A DNA stretch of 64,000 nucleotides, taken from Gemmatimonadales bacterium (GTDB lineage: Bacteria; Gemmatimonadota; Gemmatimonadetes; Gemmatimonadales; GWC2-71-9). Below, piece after piece: positions 57,124 to 64,000 of this stretch (within the stretch, counting starts at the first letter, position 1; each line of letters opens with the position of its first letter). The stretch covers positions 62,001 to 126,000 of the forward strand of contig DATAOI010000005.1 in the NCBI GenBank assembly GCA_036265815.1. The letters run 5' to 3'. Under the pieces are notes generated by a model. That model saw nothing but the letters and a program-made list of their open reading frames with translations, did not search any database and was not told where the DNA came from. A program made the position numbers and the translations under genes.

Positions 57124-59061
57124 ATGACTCTCTGTGCCCAGTGCGGAGCCGAGCACGATCCGGGCACGAGTCCCTGCCGAGATTCCACCCTGGTTGGCCG
57201 GACCCTGGGCGCCGGCATTAGAGTCAGGGAGCACCTAGGCGACACCCCGTTCGGGAAGCTCTACAGAGCAGTGTACCCGAGCGGCGCCGAAGTCGCCGTC
57301 CTGCTTCTTGGCTCGCGTGCCAGCGACCCGGCCGAGCTTGCACTGCTGCGGGAGCGCTTCCGCCAGGCGATCCAGATCCAGCACCCGAATGTCGCCGCGA
57401 TCCATGACCTGAGCGAGACCGCTGATGGGCTGGTCTACGTCGTGGCCGAGTACCTCGGGGGCGAGGGCGAGCTGCTGTCGGAAACTCTGGCCCGGCGGGG
57501 CCGTTTGTCGCAGGATGAAGCTCTGGATCTCTGCTTCCAGACGGCCGCCGGCCTGACGGCGGCGCACGCGGCGCGGTGGGTTCACGGGGATCTATCGCCC
57601 GAGACCATCCTCTTGAGCCGGACCGGCAGGGGCACCCTGGTCAAGCTGATCGGCTTTACTCAGGCCTCCGTTCTGGCGAACCCGGTGTCCACCCCATTAG
57701 TAGCGGCGGATGGAGTGGTCGAGTATGCCAGCCCGGAACGACTCGCCTGCCAGAAAATCGACGAGCGGAGCGATGTGTACAGCCTGGGCGCCGTGCTCTA
57801 TCACCTGCTCAGCGGAGTTCCACCGACGCGACCGGCCGAAGGGGTCAGGCTCCCAGAGCCAATCCGCTCCGTGCTCTCCCGGGCGCTCACCCCTTCGCCC
57901 CTGAGGCGCTACCAGACGGTGGCGGAGTTCGTGGCAGCCATCACCCCGCCAGCGGAGCAGGTAGTCCGTCTCAGGTCCGGGGCAACGAAGCGCGCTAGGC
58001 GCAAGGTCGTGTCGGTTGGGGCCGCGGCGGCCGTCCTGATTACTCTTTCGGCTGGACTGTGGCTCTGGAGTACGCAGCGGCTGACGTTCAGTGGACTCAG
58101 GCGGCCCCGAGTGCAGGAATCCGGGGCCGTGACGCAACCCCCGCGCGGGTCCGTATTGGGCTCGTCCTCGACGTCCTCGGCCCCGACGCGTCCTCCTACT
58201 AAGCCCTCGTCTGCGTCCCCGGTACGACGCAATGCCGTGAGCTTCCCAACTGCCCCCGCCGCATCCGGTCCTCGCCCTGCCGATGGCGCTGTGAGCCGAG
58301 ACTCGGCACGGGAGTCCAAGATCAGCCCCTTCCGGCGCTCACACCCATGGGTCGCAGTCGCCGGTGAGCGATTCTATTATCGGAGCAGTTGTCCGGAGGC
58401 CTTCTCGCTTCGTGACCTGATCTACTTCCGCACCGAGGAGGAAGCGCGAGCGAGCGGGTTTGTGCCTGGCCGGGTTCACGGCTGTCTTGCATCGGGTACG
58501 GCGGCAGACAAGCTACTGGTCGATGTGCGCTCCGTCGATTCGACCATCCAGGTCGATCTTCGCTATGCCACGGCGAACAACTTCACGGGGGCGCCGCTTC
58601 CCGGCTACGAGGCGCCGCGGGCGCTGCTCCGCCCGGAGGTGGCCGCCGCAGTCGGCCGGGTGCAGGCCAGGCTCCGCAGCAAGGGCTTGGGGCTCAGGAT
58701 CTTCGACGCGTACCGCCCGGTGAGGGCTACGCTCGCGATGGTCGAATGGGCTGAGCGCACAGGGCGCCGGGAGCTGCTTGAAAGCGGGTACATCGCCAAG
58801 CGGAGCCGCCACAACCAGGGCGTCGCGGTGGATCTAACCTTGGTGGACCTCGCGACGGGTACCGAGCTCCCGATGGGCACGGCCTTCGAGGAGTTAACCC
58901 CCGCCGCTCACCTGGCCAATGCCACCGGTGAGGCGCTGCGCTCCCGACACCTCCTGGTCCGCGCGATGGAGTCAGAAGGGTTCGGTACCTATGAGCAGGC
59001 GTGGTGGCATTTCAACTATTCGCTCGAAGGGGCGATGCCGCTCGACGTGGTCATTCGCTAG
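57124..59061 (+). CDS. Pseudokinase fused through a membrane helix to a VanX-like D,D-dipeptidase domain
   Basis: 645 residues from the ATG at 57124 (TTG at 57118 also possible). Order: CAQC-type ribbon; a kinase fold (about 30-275) that lacks catalysis: Leu60 replaces the ATP-binding Lys, HGDLSPET (154-161) replaces HRDxKxxN, and LIGFTQ (175-180) replaces DFG; a membrane helix (about 295-314); a Ser/Pro/Arg linker; a small Cys-containing segment (C423, C454); and a VanX/DdpX-like domain (about 465-645). The latter keeps Arg531 (DAYRPVR), metal ligands H563 and D570 (SRHNQGVAVD) and H629 (WWHFN), but the catalytic Glu three residues before that His is Ala626. It may be a D-Ala-D-Ala sensor or scaffold, not an active dipeptidase. 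Confidence 0.85.
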   Translation: MTLCAQCGAEHDPGTSPCRDSTLVGRTLGAGIRVREHLGDTPFGKLYRAVYPSGAEVAVLLLGSRASDPAELALLRERFRQAIQIQHPNVAAIHDLSETADGLVYVVAEYLGGEGELLSETLARRGRLSQDEALDLCFQTAAGLTAAHAARWVHGDLSPETILLSRTGRGTLVKLIGFTQASVLANPVSTPLVAADGVVEYASPERLACQKIDERSDVYSLGAVLYHLLSGVPPTRPAEGVRLPEPIRSVLSRALTPSPLRRYQTVAEFVAAITPPAEQVVRLRSGATKRARRKVVSVGAAAAVLITLSAGLWLWSTQRLTFSGLRRPRVQESGAVTQPPRGSVLGSSSTSSAPTRPPTKPSSASPVRRNAVSFPTAPAASGPRPADGAVSRDSARESKISPFRRSHPWVAVAGERFYYRSSCPEAFSLRDLIYFRTEEEARASGFVPGRVHGCLASGTAADKLLVDVRSVDSTIQVDLRYATANNFTGAPLPGYEAPRALLRPEVAAAVGRVQARLRSKGLGLRIFDAYRPVRATLAMVEWAERTGRRELLESGYIAKRSRHNQGVAVDLTLVDLATGTELPMGTAFEELTPAAHLANATGEALRSRHLLVRAMESEGFGTYEQAWWHFNYSLEGAMPLDVVIR

Positions 59062-59164
59062 CCATCCGGAAGCGACCGCTAGCGCGTGGTCACATTCCTG
59101 TGACTCACACCCGAGTGCGAGGCTCACACCCGAGCGCTGCGAGATCGCGATCTCCTGGCAACCC

Positions 59165-60865
59165 ATGACAATCATGCTTCGACGCGCTCTGACTCTGTGG
59201 CCGTGCCTCATGGTCGCGCTGGGCCCCGTTGCGTGCCGTCGGGGCGCCGACCCGATCGGCAAAGAGATCCGCAACCTGGTGTCGGCCGAAAAACCTCCGG
59301 CATACCTCGAGGGGATCCGCTGGAAGGTGGTCAGGCAGATCTACGAGGATCGGCAGTACCGCCCGCTATGGGTCGGAATGCGTCACGTCCCGCAGAGAAC
59401 CAAGGACTTGATCGCGAGCCTGTGTGATGCCGAACGGGAAGGACTTCGCTCCGGAGACTACCGCCTCGGTGAGCTCCGCCGCACCCTCGAGCGGTTACGT
59501 CCGAGCCTCGTCAAGCAAAGGCCGGAGTCATTCGCAGTGCTCGACCTCGAGCTCACGCGACGGTTCCTCGAGTACGGGGCTGATCTGTTCGCTGGCCGGC
59601 TCGATCCCAAGGCAGTCGCGTCCGGGTGGTACATCAGGGCGCGGCGCTCGAGTGTGGACAGCACGCTCCGGGCGGCATTGAAGGAGCAACAGTTTCACGA
59701 CATTGTGGCTCCCCTCCGTCCTCATCAGCCCGAGTATGCCGAACTGGTCAGAGCGCTTGCCGAATACCGCGAAATTTTTCGACGGGGTGGCTGGCCGGAG
59801 GTGCGGGGCCGTAGCAGACTCCGCCGGGGCGACCGGGGGGCCCGGGTAGCGGCGCTGCTTCGGCGACTCAGGACAACCGGGGACCTCCGCAGTTCGGCGG
59901 AGCCAAAGCCAGTGTACGACCGCGCTGTGGCCAAGGCGGTCGCGCGTTTCCAGGCGCGCCATGGAATCCCGAGTGACGGGATCGTAGGCGCAGCGACGCT
60001 CGCCGCGCTGAACGTGCCGGTCGAGGATCGGATTCAGCAGATCAAGCTCAACCTGGAGCGCTATCGCTGGCTCCCCGCAGAGTTTGAGCCCCGGCACATC
60101 TATGTGAACATTCCCGAATACGAGCTGTATGGCTACGATCGGGGCAAGCCGGTACTCAAGATGCGGGTCATGGTGGGCGACCAATACCAGGACGCGACTC
60201 CCGTGTTCGCGGACACGATGACGTTTGTGGTCTTCCGCCCGGAATGGTACGTGCCCCAGCGGATCCTGGTCGAGGAGATGATCCCGGAAATCAGGAAGAA
60301 GCGCTCCTATCTCGTCCGCCACCATCTCGAGGTGGTCGATGCCAATCGCGAGTCGCTGGTGCTTAACCCGCGCAGGGTCAACTGGTCCCGCGTGGACACC
60401 ACGCAAATCCGCATGCGGCAGAAAGCAGGAAGCACCAACCAGCTTGGCTTGGTGAAGTTCATGTTTCCAAACCAGTTCGCCGTCTATCTGCATGACACAC
60501 CCGACCGGGATTTGTTTACGCGGCCGAGGCGGACGCTGAGTCACGGCTGCGTGTTGGTGGAGAACCCGGTGGAGCTGGCCGACTATGCGCTGGCGGGGCA
60601 GGATGAGTGGAACGAGGAGAAGATCCGGGAGGCGATGGAAACACCGCATTCGGCAGATGAGGGGGGAGTCCTGGACAGCAACACAGTCACGCTGGCGCGG
60701 CCAGTGCCAGTCTACATCGTATACCTCACTGCATTCGTCCGAGACGGCGTCCTCAACTTTCGGCGCGATGTATATGGCAAGGATCGCGAGGCGATTGCCA
60801 GACTGGGAAAGCCGAGCCCGGGCGACCCCGGGCTGTGCGAGGAGCTCAAGAAGCTCGTTGAATGA
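59165..60865 (+). CDS. L,D-transpeptidase, YcbB/LdtD-like lipoprotein
   Basis: 566 residues from the ATG at 59165. Lipoprotein signal ending LGPVAC; an N-terminal scaffold domain; a peptidoglycan-binding helical domain (AVARFQARHGIPSDGIVGAATLAALN, about 258-285); and a YkuD catalytic domain with H460 and C462 in LSHGCVLVENP. These enzymes form 3-3 peptidoglycan cross-links and can replace D,D-transpeptidases. About 100 bp after the pseudokinase-VanX gene, so the two probably work on the same stem peptides. Confidence 0.9.
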   Translation: MTIMLRRALTLWPCLMVALGPVACRRGADPIGKEIRNLVSAEKPPAYLEGIRWKVVRQIYEDRQYRPLWVGMRHVPQRTKDLIASLCDAEREGLRSGDYRLGELRRTLERLRPSLVKQRPESFAVLDLELTRRFLEYGADLFAGRLDPKAVASGWYIRARRSSVDSTLRAALKEQQFHDIVAPLRPHQPEYAELVRALAEYREIFRRGGWPEVRGRSRLRRGDRGARVAALLRRLRTTGDLRSSAEPKPVYDRAVAKAVARFQARHGIPSDGIVGAATLAALNVPVEDRIQQIKLNLERYRWLPAEFEPRHIYVNIPEYELYGYDRGKPVLKMRVMVGDQYQDATPVFADTMTFVVFRPEWYVPQRILVEEMIPEIRKKRSYLVRHHLEVVDANRESLVLNPRRVNWSRVDTTQIRMRQKAGSTNQLGLVKFMFPNQFAVYLHDTPDRDLFTRPRRTLSHGCVLVENPVELADYALAGQDEWNEEKIREAMETPHSADEGGVLDSNTVTLARPVPVYIVYLTAFVRDGVLNFRRDVYGKDREAIARLGKPSPGDPGLCEELKKLVE

Positions 60866-60935
60866 TGCGTCGTTCCGTCTGGCTCCCCTTTCCTGAGAGA
60901 TCCCGGGCTCGCTTGTTGGCGCTCGGGAGCATCCT

Positions 60936-61439
60936 ATGGACGCGCAGGTCGCGCCGCTCGCGGTCATCTTCGACCTGAACACCGATCTTCTCCTCAACTG
61001 CCTGGACGGCCTCTCCGAGGCAGAGGCGCGGCGCCGCCTGGCCGCGGGCGGCAACAGCATCGCGTTTCTCGCGACACACCTCACCGACTCCCGGCACTTT
61101 CTGGTGACGAGTTTGGGTCACCCGCTCGCCAATCCGCTCGCCGGCTTCATCGACGACGTCCGGAGCATCGAGGAGATCAGGGAATTGCCCTCGTTGGAGC
61201 TGATCTCTGCGGCCTGGCTGGGCATCGGCGCGCACCTGCAGGCAATCCTTTCCTCGCTGAGCGCTGCCGAGCTGGCCCGGACCGACGTCCCCCGGTTCCC
61301 GGTGGACGACCGCACCGTGGTGGGAATGCTCGCGTTTCTGGGGCAACATGAGTCTTACCACCTGGGGCAGATCGGGTTTCTTCGACGCCAGCTGAACAAG
61401 CCGGCGATGTCGTACACCCGGCGGGTGCCGGTACGGTGA
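60936..61439 (+). CDS. DinB-like four-helix metal-binding protein
   Basis: 167 residues. Four-helix bundle of the DinB/DUF664 superfamily with metal-ligand-like His in THLTDSRHF and GQHESYHLGQIGFLRRQ. Members include thiol-dependent transferases using mycothiol or bacillithiol. Not a DNA polymerase despite the family name. Substrate unknown. Confidence 0.8.
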   Translation: MDAQVAPLAVIFDLNTDLLLNCLDGLSEAEARRRLAAGGNSIAFLATHLTDSRHFLVTSLGHPLANPLAGFIDDVRSIEEIRELPSLELISAAWLGIGAHLQAILSSLSAAELARTDVPRFPVDDRTVVGMLAFLGQHESYHLGQIGFLRRQLNKPAMSYTRRVPVR

Positions 61440-62032
61440 GTGCCTCATCGCCGGCGAGCCGCACCCGCTCGGAGAGCACTGCTTGGCAAGCCTGCACACC
61501 CGCGCAGACTTCACCTGTCGTCCGTAGTTCTCGTGGAAGATTCGCGCCGATTCCGTATACGTCTTCGCACACATCGCTGCACAGTCGGGTTCGGCAGCTG
61601 CGACAGGGCATTACTAAAAGGAATCCGAAATCATCTTGGGGCTCATGGCGGCCGCCATGGGCTGGAATCCACCAATTTACTGTTAGGTGGTCCACCTAAA
61701 GCCAATTGACGCCAACAGTAAACTGCTCGATCTGGGTTACGAGAAAAGAGCCCGCCGGACCGCCCAAGGAGGTACCGACTGGCTCACGTGAACCACCCCA
61801 AGGGCCCACGCCGGCAAGCTCCGGGCCGACGGCACGCTCGGCGACCTCACCGCCTAGGTCCCGTTCCTGCTGGAGCCACAGCGCACGCGAGCCCTCCGTT
61901 GGCTTCGTCGAGCACGCCGGGGGACACCGAGATTAACTGAACGCCAGAAGGCGCGCTAACTCCGGACTGAGAGCCCGGCCGCGGCCACCCAACGCCACTG
62001 GCCACTGGCCCGCCTGAGCGGGCTGACGGGCC
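61440..62032. other. Gene-poor stretch with inverted repeats and decayed frames
   Basis: About 590 bp without a convincing gene. It holds a perfect palindrome CATGGCGGCCGCCATG (61644-61659) and nested inverted repeats (next entry). From about 61720 one frame shows coding-like codons broken by at least three stops, suggesting a decayed gene of unrecognised family. Confidence 0.5.
61676..61722. repeat. Nested inverted repeats
   Basis: An outer pair TTTACTGTT/AACAGTAAA (61676-61684, 61714-61722) encloses an inner pair TTAGGTGG/CCACCTAA (61683-61690, 61692-61699). The inner and outer arms share two bases, so alternative folds are possible. No U-tract follows, so it is not an obvious terminator. 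Could be the end of a lost mobile element or an operator. Confidence 0.5.
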
Positions 62033-62494
62033 TCACCTTGGGGCTGACCGTGCCAGCTCTTTCAAGGTCACATCTCGGACAAGGAAGCTACTGACTACTG
62101 TCCCAAAATCGCTTCGCTTCGCCCCTGCCTGGCTACGTTGGCCATAGGTGCCGTAATAACGCATTGATACAGAGTCGCCTTTGGTCGCGAACGTATCGAG
62201 GGCAGCCCAGTTTTTGTACGTGAGAATGACAGCAACGTCCCAGTCTTGGGGTCCCTCCGCGGTGGTCTTCAGCCCTACGGAATAACCCTGAATCAGCCCC
62301 TGCCGCTTGTACTCGTCATAAAGGGGACGAAGATTCTGCCGCAGATCCGTCCAGAACTCTGTCCCTTTACCTGGCTTGATGTCGACAAGGGTGATTCGTG
62401 AGATCGGGCCGAGTGTGTAGTGTTCTTGCGCATGAGCCTCTTGCATTGGCAGGGCGAGGAGCAGTGGGAGCAGCACGAACGCGCATCGTGGCAT
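62033..62494 (-). CDS. Secreted hypothetical protein, NIPSNAP/dimeric-barrel-like
   Basis: 153 residues. Signal peptide (CAFVLLPLLLALPMQEAHAQ, about 4-23) and a single domain: ITLVDIKPGKGTEFWTDLRQ, then GYSVGLKTTAEGPQDWDVAV and LTYKNWAALDTFATKGD, resembling periplasmic dimeric alpha/beta-barrel proteins. No catalytic motif stands out. Codon use is AT-richer than the operons upstream, in keeping with this variable end of the window. Confidence 0.7.
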   Translation of the reverse strand: MPRCAFVLLPLLLALPMQEAHAQEHYTLGPISRITLVDIKPGKGTEFWTDLRQNLRPLYDEYKRQGLIQGYSVGLKTTAEGPQDWDVAVILTYKNWAALDTFATKGDSVSMRYYGTYGQRSQAGAKRSDFGTVVSSFLVRDVTLKELARSAPR

Positions 62495-62609
62495 CCAGCA
62501 CCTCCGTTGGCGGAATTGTTGGTTGGGAGCGCCCCTAGCTTACGGGTTGGTACAGCCCTCCTCAAGGGCTGAGAGATGGCATCAGGGCGTGCGAGGATGC
62601 CCCGGCACC

Positions 62610-62935
62610 GACGAGGACCGCGTGGTGAAGTCGGCGCGCGATCGAGTGAGCGAGGAGTTCGTCGCGTGGGAGGCGATCGACCTGCGCCTGATCTTTCCGT
62701 CGCCTTACATGACGCCGGAAGCGCCGATGGGCGATCTGCGCGACCTGTTTGATCGGGTGGTGATCCGTGCCGGGTTCCCGAAGGCCCGCATTCAAGCTAG
62801 AATGGTGCGCGTGACCTGGGGCATGGGTCGGGGAAGATGCTGCGTCGGTGTACGGCCCGCTTGGTACACTCCGCCACCGGTCCGGGGTGGTCGAGTACCG
62901 CTTCAGCACTTCGAGCGGCGTAGGATTGGGGTGGT
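62610..62935 (+). pseudogene. Frameshifted gene remnant of unknown family
   Basis: From about 62610 to 62800 one frame reads as clean high-GC3 coding sequence (VVKSARDRVSEEFVAWEAID...PMGDLRDLFDRVVIRAGFP), then the coding signal moves to another frame (GEDAASVYGPLGTLRHRSGV) and stops. There is no clear start. The two pieces look like one gene broken by an indel near 62820. I do not recognise it. Confidence 0.4.
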
Positions 62936-63031
62936 GACGAAGGCCGGCGAGGGCGTATCTGCACCATTATTCCGCACCATTGCAGTAGCGCCTGAGGCCG
63001 AAGCGGTAGAAGTTCACTCAGACAGTAACTT

Positions 63032-63104
63032 GGGGCGGTAGCTCAGCTGGGAGAGCACCTGCTTTGCAAGCAGGGGGTCGCCGGTTCGATCCCGGTCCGC
63101 TCCA
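63032..63104 (+). tRNA. tRNA-Ala (TGC anticodon)
   Basis: 73 nt with full cloverleaf: acceptor GGGGCGG/CCGCTCC (one G-U pair), D-arm with AGCTCAGCTGGGAGAGC, anticodon stem CCTGC/GCAGG around the TTTGCAA loop (anticodon TGC), and T-loop GGTTCGATCC. Discriminator A at 63104; CCA is not encoded. Confidence 0.95.
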
Positions 63105-63489
63105 TTGACTTACGTGGGTGCCCGCTACGGTTGCTGCTACGCCTGCACACCATTCGCTGCAATCTCATAATCTCACTGACCACCCGATAAAGCACCGCGT
63201 TGTCCGGCTGCATATAGCACAGGAGCCGTGTGGCCGTTGAGGCTGGGGCCCAGACTCGTCCCTTCTCGTGGCGGCACTTTACTCGGCCAGCCCCGGGAAA
63301 GCGGACCCCATCGACCTTCAGGGGGAAGCGCCTGTGGGGGCTGCGGCCCTGTGTCTGGTTTTCCGGTTCTCCCCCCCCCGCAGTTCTCCATTGAGGACCC
63401 AAGCTCACCCGCACCGGAGAGACTGCCATGGCCCGCTGCGCCCAGATCCTTCCTTCTACCGGTCCCCACCGGACCAACCCGGAGGGTCT
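63105..63489. other. Region after tRNA-Ala, no clear gene
   Basis: About 385 bp. It includes a run of nine C (63371-63379), a spot prone to sequencing or replication slippage. I see no supportable gene, integrase, attachment-site repeat of the tRNA 3' end, or RNA motif. Confidence 0.4.
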
Positions 63490-64000
63490 ATGTGGTCCCG
63501 CAGATACCGGCCTGGCTGGTGGGTCGCCGCGGCGCTGTTCCTCGGAGGCTGCGCCGTCGTACCCAGAAGCCCAGAAACGCTGGTTGCGCCGATCCGAATT
63601 TCCGGCCGCAGCTACAACCACAGTGACGTGGACATGTACCTGACGTGCGGCGTCCGCGAAGGAAGACGGCTCGCTCCATCCCGAAGAAGGGAGAGGCGGC
63701 ATTCGAGATTCCGCCTGAGGCGGCACGCTGCGCGTGCGGCGAGCGCTCCTTCCTCGCAGTGTCGGATCGCGCTGGGAGCTACTGGGCGCGTCCGGTTCGG
63801 TTTCAGGGCGGAGACCAGGTCGGCATGCCAGCAAGCGGGCCGCTTCGCTTTGCCTCCAATCGGCGGCCCTTGCCGGCTGCGCCTCCCACGCTGGCGCACC
63901 GTGAATGCACAGGTCATTTTTTCTTCCCACGACCAGATGCACCAGCCTATAGCCTGGCAGGAGCTTCCGTGAAGACCACATCCCGGTGTCTCCCATACCC
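63490..64000 (+). pseudogene. Frameshifted lipoprotein gene running off the right edge
   Basis: ATG at 63490 with GGAGGG just upstream. The first 50-60 codons give a lipoprotein signal (WWVAAALFLGGC) and a short mature part (APIRISGRSYNHSDVDMYLT). Near 63650-63680 the plausible coding frame shifts: the original frame turns Arg-rich and nonsense-like, while another frame continues with SIPKKGEAAFEIPPEAARC and stays open to the window end. So there is either a real frameshift or a sequence error. Function unknown; no residues allow a family call. Confidence 0.45.

Noticed and set aside
61676-61722. Integron attC site
   Set aside because: GTTAGGT fits the core-site consensus, but the matching RYYYAAC end is in the wrong order and no integrase or cassette is present.
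61706-61936. Frame of 76 codons after the inverted repeats
   Set aside because: Composition is Pro/Ser/Arg-rich with no start signal; the better coding signal in this stretch is in another frame and is broken by stops.
63043-63996. Long minus-strand frame ending in RTGIEPATPCLQSRCSPS
   Set aside because: Its C-terminus is the antisense translation of the tRNA-Ala gene, a well-known annotation artefact; the rest has no coding pattern.

Overview
The window is about 64 kb of high-GC (roughly two-thirds GC) bacterial chromosome. An alternative complex III gene cluster, a full leu-ilv operon, Ser/Thr kinases with C-terminal extracytoplasmic domains and a candidate sphingolipid operon together suggest an aerobic, diderm, environmental bacterium. 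Gemmatimonadota is my best guess, but this is inference: there is no rRNA gene here to settle it. I see no prophage, insertion sequence or CRISPR array. Most of the window is dense, translationally coupled metabolic operons. The last 3 kb (61.4-64 kb) is gene-poor and holds frameshifted remnants around a tRNA-Ala.

Layout. 1-830: the start of a leftward gltB and a rightward leu-ilv operon share a divergent control region, and each side carries an intrinsic terminator in its leader. The leuA side also encodes a 29-residue leader peptide in which 16 residues are Leu, Ile or Val. 835-8994: leuA-ilvB-ilvN-ilvC-leuC-leuD-leuB, interrupted by an AT-rich insert before leuD. 9036-13047 (minus strand): PAP2 phosphatase, ilvD and glnA. 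13321-15800: a Ser/Thr kinase followed by a membrane protein that repeats the kinase's sensor domain. 15812-22757: dinB polymerase, a subtilisin-like lipoprotein, a 3-hydroxyisobutyrate dehydrogenase-like enzyme, a PilT ATPase, a TrmJ-like methylase and small proteins. 22873-30486: actABCDEF (alternative complex III). 30500-32921 (minus): Cys-rich protein, ECF sigma factor, anti-sigma factor. 33037: a lipoprotein cupredoxin.

33503-37729 (minus): four overlapping genes (serine palmitoyltransferase, GNAT-like acyltransferase, NAD-dependent reductase, Aur1/PAP2-like transferase) that read as a sphingolipid pathway ending in a headgroup-transfer step. 37953-40741: soxYZ, a metallo-beta-lactamase-fold hydrolase and a double rhodanese. 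40749-42182 (minus): a lipoprotein amidohydrolase. 42492-49902: hemB-hemL-hemY-hemC-hemD-hemE-hemF, leading from glutamate-1-semialdehyde to protoporphyrin IX. 49915-53310 (minus): a stand-alone receiver protein and a four-PAS hybrid histidine kinase. 53751-56729: a UvrD-type helicase with an inserted DEDDh exonuclease. 57124-60865: a pseudokinase fused through a membrane segment to a VanX-like domain that lacks the catalytic Glu, then an L,D-transpeptidase. 60936: a DinB-like protein.

The strongest candidates for undescribed biology are the pseudokinase-VanX fusion beside the L,D-transpeptidase, the sphingolipid operon, the divergent attenuators at gltB/leuA, and the paralogous sensor domains at 13.3-15.8 kb. 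A shared inverted repeat (GTGAA-N4-TTCAC) upstream of both the act operon and the cupredoxin hints at a common redox or respiratory regulator.
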